NCBI RefSeq assembly: GCF_014203735.1
Contig: NZ_JACHJQ010000003.1
Coordinates: 543,326-607,325 of the forward strand
DNA: 64,000 bases
Direction: 5' to 3'
Source: Actinophytocola algeriensis
GTDB taxonomy: Bacteria; Actinomycetota; Actinomycetes; Mycobacteriales; Pseudonocardiaceae
Positions 23,099-30,351 of this stretch are shown piece after piece. Position 1 is the stretch's first letter. The number at the start of each line of letters is the position of its first letter. Made by a program: the position numbers and the translations under genes. The notes beneath the pieces were generated by a model. The model saw only the letters and a program-made list of their open reading frames with translations, was not told where the DNA came from and searched no databases.

Positions 23099-24259
23099 AT
23101 GGCGCTCTCCTTCCCTGACGACATCCCCACGCTCACCGACGGCGAGATCACGCTGCGTGCCCACGCACTGTCCGATGTGGATGAGGTGATTGTGCAGTGC
23201 GTGGACCCGGAGTCGATCCGGTGGACGACCGTGCCGGTGCCGTACAGCCGCGAGGACGCCACCGGGTTCGTCACCGAGGTGGTCCCTTCGGGCTGGCTGA
23301 CCAGGAAGGACCTGGGTTTCGCCATCGAGGCGCCGCACCCGGACGGGGTGCGCCGGTTCTCGGGCTCGATCTCGTTGCGGCCGCTGGCGGATGGGGTGGC
23401 GGAGCTCGCGTTCGGCCTGCACCCGGCCGTGCGCGGGCAGGGCGTGTGCAGCCGGGCGGTGAAGCTGATCCTGGACTGGGGTTTCACGCAACCGGACATC
23501 GAGCTGGTCGTGTGGTACGCGCAGGTCGGCAACTGGGCGTCGTGGCGCGTGGCGTGGGCGAACGGCTTCTCCTACGACGGCAAGGTCGCGAAGTTCCTGG
23601 CCCAGCGCGGCCAGCGGTACGACGCGTGGTGCGGCTCGCTGCGCAAGGGCGACACCCGTGAACCGAAGTACGAGTGGCACGTCCCGCCGACCCTGGAGTC
23701 CGACCGCATCCGGCTGCGCCCGCACGTCGACGAGGACGGCCGCCGGTTCGTGGAGATGATGACCGACGAGCGCAGCCGCCACTTCGCGGGCCGCAACTCG
23801 TGGGCGAACAACATGGAGCCCGCGGACCGGGTGCTGGTGCGCCCCCGCGAGTTCGACGCACGCGGCGAACGCTACGACTGGACTATCGCCGACCGCGAGA
23901 CCGACGAGTTCATCGGCCACATCCAGCTCTTCAACCTGCGCGGCCTCGACCACACGGCCGCGGAGATCGGCTACGGCGTGCACCCGGACGCCCGAGGCAA
24001 GGGCGTGCTGACCGAGGCACTGGGCATGCTGGTCGACTGCGCGTTCGCCGACAAGAAGGACGGCGGCCTGGGCCTGCGGCGCCTGAGCCTGTCGACCGCG
24101 GCGAGCAACACGGCGTCCAGGTACGGGGCCGAGAAGGCGGGCTTCACCCACGTGGCGACCCAGCCGGAATCCTTCCCCACCGGCGAATCCGGCTTCGAGG
24201 ACGAGACCGTCTACGCACTGGTCGATCCGAAGTGGACGGAGTTGTCCACAGCGGGGTGA
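23099..24259 (+). CDS. Tandem-domain GNAT acetyltransferase
   Basis: Protein of about 386 aa with two GNAT domains in a row, each of the RimJ/RimL type. The first (residues about 15-170) has LRPLADGVAELAFGLHPAVR, GQGVCSRAVKLIL; the second (about 195-375) has AAEIGYGVHPDARGKGVLTE and the C-terminal ASRYGAEKAGF. Both acetyl-CoA loops (R-G-Q/K-G-V) are intact. Start is ATG 23099 or the GTG one codon before. The final codons (LSTAG) and stop are made by the first box of repeat copy A2. Substrate unknown. Confidence 0.88.
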   Translation: MALSFPDDIPTLTDGEITLRAHALSDVDEVIVQCVDPESIRWTTVPVPYSREDATGFVTEVVPSGWLTRKDLGFAIEAPHPDGVRRFSGSISLRPLADGVAELAFGLHPAVRGQGVCSRAVKLILDWGFTQPDIELVVWYAQVGNWASWRVAWANGFSYDGKVAKFLAQRGQRYDAWCGSLRKGDTREPKYEWHVPPTLESDRIRLRPHVDEDGRRFVEMMTDERSRHFAGRNSWANNMEPADRVLVRPREFDARGERYDWTIADRETDEFIGHIQLFNLRGLDHTAAEIGYGVHPDARGKGVLTEALGMLVDCAFADKKDGGLGLRRLSLSTAASNTASRYGAEKAGFTHVATQPESFPTGESGFEDETVYALVDPKWTELSTAG

Positions 24260-24372
24260 GTTGTCCACAGCTGGGCACACACGCACGAAAATCCCACCAC
24301 CAGCCGGTAAGCTGGCAAGGCGGGACGCCCCCGGGAACGGGTGGGGGATGGGTAAACGCGCGCGCGAGCTGG
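24241..24372. repeat. Intergenic repeat family A, copy 2
   Basis: GTTGTCCACAG at 24241 and 24260, again 19 bases apart; then about 45 bases, GGTAAGCTGGCAAGGCGGGA, a C5/G5 hairpin and GGGTAAACGCGCGCGAGC. The 3' part is nearly identical to copy 3. The first box lies inside the acetyltransferase reading frame and encodes its C-terminus. The element ends shortly before the convergent SRPBCC gene. Confidence 0.85.
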
Positions 24373-24390
24373 GAGCGGTGTTTTCCCTGC

Positions 24391-24828
24391 TCAGGTGGGG
24401 TGTTGGTCGTTCAGTGCCGCTGCCAGTGCGTTGATCACGCCGCGCCAGTGGGTGCGTTGCTGCTCCCGCTCCTCGGCGTCGGCCAGCCGCTCCTGGTGGA
24501 CACCCAGCCGCGCCCGGCCCGCGCCCGCCGACGTCACCGTCAGCTGCAGCGTCGTCTCGTGCCGCCAGCCGGCCGGTTGCCACGTGAGCCGGAGCCGGTC
24601 CAGCTCACGGAAGCTGCGCGTCTCGCCCCGCACGCCGTCCACCGTCTCGTAACCCTCGCCCGGCTCCGGCAGCACCGAAACGCCCTCGCCGAGCCAGATC
24701 GCGATCCCCTCCGGCGACGTGATGAAACCCCACACGTCCTCGACCGGGTGGTCGATCGTCTTCGACACCCCGATCTGCCAGCCCACGTCGCGCGTCAACC
24801 CGACCGGCGACCGCCGCCCCGCGGTCAC
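24391..24828 (-). CDS. SRPBCC (AHSA1-like) domain protein
   Basis: Protein of 145 aa with a START/Bet v1-like fold: KTIDHPVEDVWGFITSPEGI at the N-terminus, AIWLGEGVSVLPEPGEG, a central WQPAGWRHETTLQLTV and a C-terminal helix RTHWRGVINALAAAL. This fits activator-of-Hsp90-type SRPBCC proteins, which bind hydrophobic ligands. Its GTG start overlaps the stop of the RidA gene by four bases, so the two are coupled. Confidence 0.85.
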   Translation of the reverse strand: MTAGRRSPVGLTRDVGWQIGVSKTIDHPVEDVWGFITSPEGIAIWLGEGVSVLPEPGEGYETVDGVRGETRSFRELDRLRLTWQPAGWRHETTLQLTVTSAGAGRARLGVHQERLADAEEREQQRTHWRGVINALAAALNDQHPT

Positions 24829-25226
24829 GCCGGCACCGCCGCGACCGCGCTCAGCTCGACCAGGGCACCCGGCACGGCGAGCCCGGCCACCCGCGCGACC
24901 ATGACCGCCGGCGCCGCGCCGTCCAGCTCAGCGGCCGCGACCTGGTAGGCAGCGCCGATGTCGACACCGTCGACCACCAGGATCGTCATCATGACCAGAT
25001 CGTGAACGCTCGCGCCCGCCGCGGCCAGCGCCGCGTGCAGATTCCTCATCACCTGACCGGTCTGCGCGGCGGCGTCACCACCGCCGACGAGCGTGCCGTC
25101 GGCGTCGACGGCGTTCTGACCGCCGACGTAGACCGTGGTCGCCTCCGGCGGCACCACCGCGACGTGGCTGAACGCGGGCGACTGGACGAGTCCCTCGGGA
25201 CGGAGCAACTTCATGCGACCCATCAT
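24825..25226 (-). CDS. RidA family protein
   Basis: Protein of 133 aa in the RidA/YjgF family, which deaminates reactive enamine/imine intermediates. It shows FSHVAVVPPEATTVYVGGQN, AAQTGQVMRNLHAALAAAGA and VHDLVMMTILVVDG. The expected catalytic Arg of canonical RidA (usually in a C-terminal R-V-A-V-xx-LP context) appears in VMVARVAGLAVPGALVE. The start may be either ATG of MMG or the later MKLL. It is divergent from the WYL regulator. Confidence 0.88.
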   Translation of the reverse strand: MMGRMKLLRPEGLVQSPAFSHVAVVPPEATTVYVGGQNAVDADGTLVGGGDAAAQTGQVMRNLHAALAAAGASVHDLVMMTILVVDGVDIGAAYQVAAAELDGAAPAVMVARVAGLAVPGALVELSAVAAVPA

Positions 25227-25259
25227 GGTGCGATACCCGGACGGATAGTGTCAGGGTTT

Positions 25260-26180
25260 GTGAGCACGGCCAACCGCCGCCTGGAAACGCTCTCGCTGCT
25301 CCAGGCACACCCGGGAATCTCCGCCACCCAGCTCGCGGCACGGCTCGGCGTCACCGGACGCACCGCGCGCCGCGACGTCGCCCAGCTCCGCGAGATCGGC
25401 TACCGCATCGACGGCGAGGCGGGCCGGACCGGCGGCTACCGGCTGGCGTCCGGCGGTGCGATGCCCCCGCTCCTGCTCGACGCGGACGAGGTGGCCGCCG
25501 TCGCCCTCGGCCTGCGCACCGCCGTCACCGTCGAGGGTCTCGAAACCGCCGCGGTCACGGCACTGGCCAAGCTCACGCAGGTCGTGCCGTCCCGCTGGCG
25601 CACCCGGCTGGCCGCGCTGGCCGACGTCGAGGCGCTGCCGGGATCAGCACAACGCCGCGCGGGCCGCGACGTGCTGGTCCCGGCCGCGCTGGCGTGCCGC
25701 GCGGACGAAGCCGTCCGGATCCGCCACCGGGACCGGCCGGTCGACGTGCAGCCGCACCGGCTGGTCACGCTGCGCCGCCGCTGGTACCTGGTCGCCTGCC
25801 CGCGCGGCTCGGACGGCTGGGTCGTCTACGCGCTCGACCGCGTCACGCGGGTGCAGCCGCTCGGCACCCGGTTCGAGGTCCCGGAACCACCGGCCGACGC
25901 GTCCGCGTTCGTGGCCGACTCGCTCGCGCACGGCCCGTGGCGCCACCGCGTCCGCGTGCGGGTGTACACGTCGGCGGACCTGGTGTGCGAACTGGTCGAC
26001 CCGACCGTGGCGACGGTGATCGACAACGACGACGAGTGCGAACTCCGCCTGGGCACGGACGACCTGGACTGGGCGGCACGCTGGCTCGCGTACCTGAACC
26101 TGGATCTGGACGTGCTCGAACCGCCGGAACTCAACGACCGGCTGCGCGCGCTGGGCCGCTGGCTCGCGGACCGCTACTGA
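25260..26180 (+). CDS. WYL-domain helix-turn-helix regulator (YafY/DeoR-like)
   Basis: Transcription factor of 306 aa from GTG 25260. An HTH_11 domain (RRLETLSLLQAHPGISATQL, GVTGRTARRDVAQLREIGYR) is followed by a WYL domain with RWYLVACPRG near residue 180 and a C-terminal WCX-like region. Many WYL proteins sense a nucleotide or single-stranded DNA, but metabolic roles are also common. It is divergent from the RidA-SRPBCC operon and is the likely regulator of it. Repeat copy A3 follows the stop directly. Confidence 0.92.
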   Translation: MSTANRRLETLSLLQAHPGISATQLAARLGVTGRTARRDVAQLREIGYRIDGEAGRTGGYRLASGGAMPPLLLDADEVAAVALGLRTAVTVEGLETAAVTALAKLTQVVPSRWRTRLAALADVEALPGSAQRRAGRDVLVPAALACRADEAVRIRHRDRPVDVQPHRLVTLRRRWYLVACPRGSDGWVVYALDRVTRVQPLGTRFEVPEPPADASAFVADSLAHGPWRHRVRVRVYTSADLVCELVDPTVATVIDNDDECELRLGTDDLDWAARWLAYLNLDLDVLEPPELNDRLRALGRWLADRY

Positions 26181-26181
26181 A

Positions 26182-26308
26182 GTTGTCCACAGGGCTCCCA
26201 GTTATCCACAGTTCGCCCCACACCCCTTGAATCGTGACCTCCACCTGGTAGACTGGCATGGCGGGACGCCCCCGGGACAGGGTGGGGGTTGGGTAACGCG
26301 CGCGAGCC
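26182..26308. repeat. Intergenic repeat family A, copy 3
   Basis: GTTGTCCACAG at 26182 and GTTATCCACAG at 26201, 19 bases apart. The second contains the canonical DnaA box TTATCCACA. Then come about 45 bases, GGTAGACTGGCATGGCGGGA, the C5/G5 hairpin and GGGTAACGCGCGCGAGC. As with the other copies it separates convergent genes, here the WYL regulator and arginine deiminase, whose stop codon starts at 26312. Confidence 0.85.
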
Positions 26309-26309
26309 T

Positions 26310-27533
26310 TTACAGCTGTGCTCGCACGATCGGGCACGACATGCAGCGCGGGCCGCCGCGGCCGCTGCCCAGCTCGGAGCCGCGGATCCGCAGTACCTCG
26401 ATCCCCGCTTCCTCCAGCCGCTCGTTCGTCTCCACGTTCCGCTCGTACGCGACCACGACCCCCGGCCCCACGGCCAGCGTGTTGTTGCCGTCGTCCCACT
26501 GTTCGCGTTCGGCCGTCACCGGGTCGAGGCCCGTGTCGATCACGCGCAGCCGGTCGATGCCCATCGCCGTCGCGGCGGCCTCCAGGAACGGGACCGGCCC
26601 CGCCACCCGCACACCCTTCGCGTCGTCGGGCTGCAGCGGGTACGCGACCAGCGTGTCCCGCACCGCCGGGTACATCACCACGGCGTCCCGGTCGACCATC
26701 GTGCACACCGTGTCCAGGTGCATCGTCGCCCGGTCCTGCGCGATCGGCACCGCCAGCACCGTGTGCGCCAGACCGTCCGCGAACGCCGACCGGGCCAGCG
26801 ACTCCGCACCAGCGGGCGACGTGCGCTCACCGACGCCGATCGCCATGACACCGGGCGCGAGCAGCAGCACGTCGCCGCCCTCGACCGGTGCCGAGTGCGC
26901 GCCGTACGCGCGGCCCGCCGACCGGAACCTGGGGTGGTACGCGTAGATCAGGTCCAGCAGCGCCGTCTCCCGGTTCCTGGCCGGCATCGCGAGCGACGCG
27001 ATCGCCACCCTGTTGCCGATCCACACCGACGAGTCCCTGGTGAACAGCAGGTTCGGCAGCGGGTCGACGACGAAGTCGTGCGGGTGGTGCATCTTGCGCA
27101 CCAGCGAAGCGCCCTCCGCGGCGGGCAGCTCCTCGAACGTCATGCCCGCCATCAGCACGTCCGCGAGGCCGGTCGGCGTCAGCGTCGACAGGTGCGAGGA
27201 CAGCGCGTCGGCCAGCTCGTGGCCGACCCGCCGCCGGTCGACCGCCGTGTCGGCGGCCGCCGCGTGGGCACGTTCGTCGCCCAGCGCGGCGACCAGGGCG
27301 TCCACGAGCAGCAGCACGTCGACGTCGCGGGACCTGAGCGTCTCCGAGAACGCGTCGTGCTCCTCCTGCGCGCGGTCGACCCACGGGATGCTGTCGAACA
27401 GCAGCTGGTCGTTGTTGCGCGGCGTGAGGCGCTTCAGCTCGTCGCCCGGCCGGTGCAGCAGCACCGCGCGCAACGGCCCGACCTCGCTTTCCACCCGGGG
27501 CTGCTCGTGAACTTCGAGATCAGGTGCGGTCAC
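26310..27533 (-). CDS. arcA: Arginine deiminase
   Basis: Enzyme of 407 aa that converts arginine to citrulline and ammonia. Landmarks in order: [20 protein letters not shown] at the N-terminus, [20 protein letters not shown], the catalytic His and Asp in [11 protein letters not shown], and the nucleophile Cys in the C-terminal [11 protein letters not shown]. The full pattern and length are normal. No ornithine carbamoyltransferase or carbamate kinase is adjacent, so it is not part of a complete ADI operon here. The GTG start at 27533 is divergent from the DM13 gene. Confidence 0.96.
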   Translation of the reverse strand: MTAPDLEVHEQPRVESEVGPLRAVLLHRPGDELKRLTPRNNDQLLFDSIPWVDRAQEEHDAFSETLRSRDVDVLLLVDALVAALGDERAHAAAADTAVDRRRVGHELADALSSHLSTLTPTGLADVLMAGMTFEELPAAEGASLVRKMHHPHDFVVDPLPNLLFTRDSSVWIGNRVAIASLAMPARNRETALLDLIYAYHPRFRSAGRAYGAHSAPVEGGDVLLLAPGVMAIGVGERTSPAGAESLARSAFADGLAHTVLAVPIAQDRATMHLDTVCTMVDRDAVVMYPAVRDTLVAYPLQPDDAKGVRVAGPVPFLEAAATAMGIDRLRVIDTGLDPVTAEREQWDDGNNTLAVGPGVVVAYERNVETNERLEEAGIEVLRIRGSELGSGRGGPRCMSCPIVRAQL

Positions 27534-27586
27534 GAAGGCGAGCGTAATAACTCGGTAAGTAGGTTGTCGCGGCCACCTCCGCCACG

Positions 27587-28120
27587 ATGAGTCACATGCG
27601 ACGACTGCTGATCTGGGTGGGTGTGCCCGTTGCGCTGATCGGCCTCGGGGTGGGCCTCGCGCTGTTCGAACCGTGGCGCGCGTTCACGAGCAGCCGCCTG
27701 GACGAACCGGTACCGGTGGCGGCCCCGGGTAGCACCCCGGCCACGAGCGCTGGGCCGACGACCACCGCGCCGCCTCAGCCGGTGGTCCTCGCCGAGGGTC
27801 CGTTCGTCAGCCAGGAGCACGACACCAGCGGCACCGCCCGCCTCCTGGAGCTGCCCGACGGCTCCCGGGTCCTGCGCCTGGAGGGCTTCTCCACCTCCGA
27901 CGGCCCGGACGTGCACGTCTGGCTGTCCGAGGCGACCGCGGGCGGCGACTGGCACAAGGCCGACGACGGCCGGTACGTGCCGCTGGGCGAGATCAAGGCG
28001 ACCGACGGCAACCACAACTACGCGATCCCGGCGGACGCCGACCTGACCGGCCTGCGCAGCGCGGTCATCTGGTGCGACCGCTTCAACGTCGCGTTCGGGT
28101 CGGCCGCACTCGCACTCTAG
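27587..28120 (+). CDS. Membrane-anchored DM13 domain protein
   Basis: Protein of 177 aa with one N-terminal helix ([20 protein letters not shown]), a Pro/Thr/Ala-rich linker and an extracytoplasmic DM13 domain. The domain shows [49 protein letters not shown] and the conserved Cys in [17 protein letters not shown]13 domains are proposed to act in redox or electron transfer, with the Cys important. The start is ATG 27587 or the ATG four codons later. Confidence 0.9.
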   Translation: MSHMRRLLIWVGVPVALIGLGVGLALFEPWRAFTSSRLDEPVPVAAPGSTPATSAGPTTTAPPQPVVLAEGPFVSQEHDTSGTARLLELPDGSRVLRLEGFSTSDGPDVHVWLSEATAGGDWHKADDGRYVPLGEIKATDGNHNYAIPADADLTGLRSAVIWCDRFNVAFGSAALAL

Positions 28121-28167
28121 TTCGAACACCCTGAGTCATTGATCGATACGTTCGGTAATATGACCCC

Positions 28168-29037
28168 GTGCCCTCCCATGTTCACGAAGCCCTGATCGAG
28201 CTGTTCCGGCAGCGCCCGGCGCTGGCCGCTGAGTTGCTGCGCGGTCAGCTCGGTGTGGCGATGCCGTCGTACGCGCACGCGAGTGTGGGGTCGAGCGACC
28301 TGACCGATCTGACGCCCACTGAGTATCGGGCGGACGCGGTCACCGTGCTGACCAGCGGCGACGCACCGGTTGGCGCGGTCGTGATCGAGGTGCAACTGCG
28401 GCGGGACCCGGCCAAGCGCTGGTCCTGGCCGGTGTACCTGACGACGCTCCGTGCTCGCCTCCAGGTGCCGGTCGTGCTGCTTGTGGTGTGCCCGGACAGC
28501 GCGGTGGCCACCTGGTGCGCGGCGTCGATCGACCTGGGCCATCCGGACTGGGCTCTGCGTCCGGTGGTGATCGCCCCCGATCGGGTGCCCGTGCTCACCG
28601 ACCCCGAGGAGGCGGTCGGCAAACCGGAGCTGGCAGTGCTTTCGGCCATGGCCCACGGCGCCGGAATCGATGGCGACAAGGTCCTGTCCGCGTTCCTGGC
28701 CGGCCTGCGAGCACTCTCTGATGACCAAGCAAACTTGTACACTGACCTCGTGCTCATGACGCTGCCTGCAGCGGCACGGGCCCGTCTGGAGGAACTCATG
28801 AGCACTGGAACCTACGAGTACAAAAGCGAGTTCGCTCGCCGCTACTACGGTCAGGGCCGCGAAGAAGGCCGTGCCGAAGGCGAGGCCAGGGCGGTGCTGG
28901 GGGTTCTGGAGGTGCGCGGTATTTCCGTGCCCGACGCCGCGCGGGAGCGGATCATGCAGTGCCTCGATCTCGAGCAGCTCGAGACCTGGGTGCGCCGGGC
29001 CGTGACGGTCTCGACCATCGAGGAGCTGTTCGCCTAA
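28168..29037 (+). CDS. Rpn/PD-(D/E)XK-like conserved hypothetical protein
   Basis: Protein of 289 aa from GTG 28168, common as a multi-copy hypothetical in actinomycetes. Near residues 55-80 it has EYRADAVTVL followed by VIEVQLRRD, which resembles the D...ExQ catalytic pattern of PD-(D/E)XK nucleases of the Rpn (recombination-promoting nuclease) type. A helical C-terminus carries a charged GREEGRAEGEARA stretch, as in Rpn-like proteins. Nuclease activity is not established. The gene uses slightly more AT codons than its neighbours and stands alone. Confidence 0.65.
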   Translation: MPSHVHEALIELFRQRPALAAELLRGQLGVAMPSYAHASVGSSDLTDLTPTEYRADAVTVLTSGDAPVGAVVIEVQLRRDPAKRWSWPVYLTTLRARLQVPVVLLVVCPDSAVATWCAASIDLGHPDWALRPVVIAPDRVPVLTDPEEAVGKPELAVLSAMAHGAGIDGDKVLSAFLAGLRALSDDQANLYTDLVLMTLPAAARARLEELMSTGTYEYKSEFARRYYGQGREEGRAEGEARAVLGVLEVRGISVPDAARERIMQCLDLEQLETWVRRAVTVSTIEELFA

Positions 29038-29498
29038 GCCTGCTCGGGCGGGAAGCCTCCGGTCGCGACCGGGCCCCAGCGCTCGACCGTCACGCGGATC
29101 AGGCACTTGCCCTGCCTGGTCATCGCCTCGCGGTACTCGTCCCAGTCCGGGTGCTCGCCGGAGATCACGCGGAAGTACTCGACCAGCGGCTCCAGCGCGT
29201 CCGGCAGGTCCAGGACCTCGGCGGTGCCGTCGACCTGCACGTACGCGTCGTCGAACTCGTCGGACAGGACCAGCACCGACACCGTGGGGTTCCGCTTGGC
29301 GTTGCGTGACTTCGCCCGCTGCGGATAGCTCGAGATCACGATCCGGCCCTCACCGTCCAGGCCGCACGTCACGGGCGACATCTGCGGGCTGCCGTCGGCG
29401 CGCGTGGTCACCAGCACGGCGTGGTGGCGCGGGCGGACGAAGTCGTTCAGGGCGGCGCGGTCGACCTCGTCGGCCGTTGCGATCTTTGGCACGGACAC
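29034..29498 (-). CDS. PPOX-class F420-dependent oxidoreductase-like protein
   Basis: Protein of 154 aa with the split-barrel flavin/F420 fold: FVRPRHHAVLVTTRADGSPQ, MSPVTCGLDGEGRIVISS, RAKSRNAKRNPTVSVLVL and a C-terminal CLIRVTVERWGPV. The combination matches the actinobacterial PPOX-class F420 group rather than FMN pyridoxamine oxidase. Substrate is unknown. The stop overlaps the preceding convergent gene by four bases, and the GTG start at 29498 is divergent from the CPBP gene. Confidence 0.88.
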   Translation of the reverse strand: MSVPKIATADEVDRAALNDFVRPRHHAVLVTTRADGSPQMSPVTCGLDGEGRIVISSYPQRAKSRNAKRNPTVSVLVLSDEFDDAYVQVDGTAEVLDLPDALEPLVEYFRVISGEHPDWDEYREAMTRQGKCLIRVTVERWGPVATGGFPPEQA

Positions 29499-29527
29499 CA
29501 GCCTACGACGCCCGGTAGCGTGCGGCC

Positions 29528-30328
29528 GTGATCCGCACCTGGCTGAACCCGCCGCGCCCGGCCTTCCCCGAACCGGTCACCGACCGGCGTGAGCGCCGAG
29601 GGATCGTCGTCGAGCTGGTGATCGTCTTCGCGATCACGCTGGGACTCTCCGCGCTGCGCAGCCTGCTCTCGCTGGTCGACTCGCTGCTGCGGGAGGAGCG
29701 GCTCGCCGACCAGGCGGTGGCGCTGAACGTCTCGCAGGCCACCAACCAGGTGCTCGACTTCATCCGCCAGCTGCTGTCGGCGACGCAGCTGTTCACGTGG
29801 GGCGCGCTCGGCCTGTACCTGCTGTGGCGCGGCGGCATCCAGCTGCGGCAGGTCGGTCTGGCGCGCGGCCGGTTCGGGCGCGACCTCGCGGGCGGTGCGG
29901 GGCTCGCCGCGCTGATCGGGGTGCCAGGGCTCGGGTTCTACCTGATCGCGCGGGCCGTCGGCGCGAACCTGACCGTGGTGCCGACGGCGCTGGACCACTG
30001 GTGGCAGTTCCTGACGCTGCCGCTGTCGGCGTTCGGCAACGCGTGGGCCGAGGAAGTGCTGGTCGTCGGCTACCTGATCACGCGGCTGCGGCAGCTGGGG
30101 CTGGGGGAGAACGCGTCGCTGCTGGTGTCGTCGGTGCTGCGCGGGTCCTACCACCTCTACCAGGGCTTCGGCGGGTTCGTCGGCAACGTGGTCATGGGCC
30201 TGGTGTTCGGCCGGGTGTGGCAGCGGACCAACCGGCTGTGGCCGCTGGTGCTGGCGCACTTCCTGATCGACTTCGTCGCGTTCGTCGGTTACGCGGCACT
30301 ACGTGGCCGCGTCTCCTGGCTGCCGTGA
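29528..30328 (+). CDS. CPBP-family intramembrane metalloprotease-like protein
   Basis: Membrane protein of 266 aa with six or seven helices. The CPBP (Abi/CAAX protease) motifs are present in part: NAWAEEVLVVGYLITRL (paired Glu), SVLRGSYHLYQGFGGF (His) and VLAHFLIDF (His/Asp). The Arg that usually follows the first Glu pair (EExxxR) is Val here, a variant I believe occurs among actinobacterial members. Whether it is an active protease is therefore uncertain. Confidence 0.85.
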   Translation: MIRTWLNPPRPAFPEPVTDRRERRGIVVELVIVFAITLGLSALRSLLSLVDSLLREERLADQAVALNVSQATNQVLDFIRQLLSATQLFTWGALGLYLLWRGGIQLRQVGLARGRFGRDLAGGAGLAALIGVPGLGFYLIARAVGANLTVVPTALDHWWQFLTLPLSAFGNAWAEEVLVVGYLITRLRQLGLGENASLLVSSVLRGSYHLYQGFGGFVGNVVMGLVFGRVWQRTNRLWPLVLAHFLIDFVAFVGYAALRGRVSWLP

Positions 30329-30351
30329 GGCCGAACAGGTACGAATAGGTC

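Noticed and set aside
19116-26211. DnaA-box-like sequences considered as a replication origin.
   Set aside because: No dnaA, dnaN, gyrase or parAB genes are near, there is no AT-rich region, and only two boxes occur per copy.
26310-27533. A full arginine deiminase (arcABCD) operon.
   Set aside because: Only arcA is present; neighbours are a WYL regulator and a DM13 gene.
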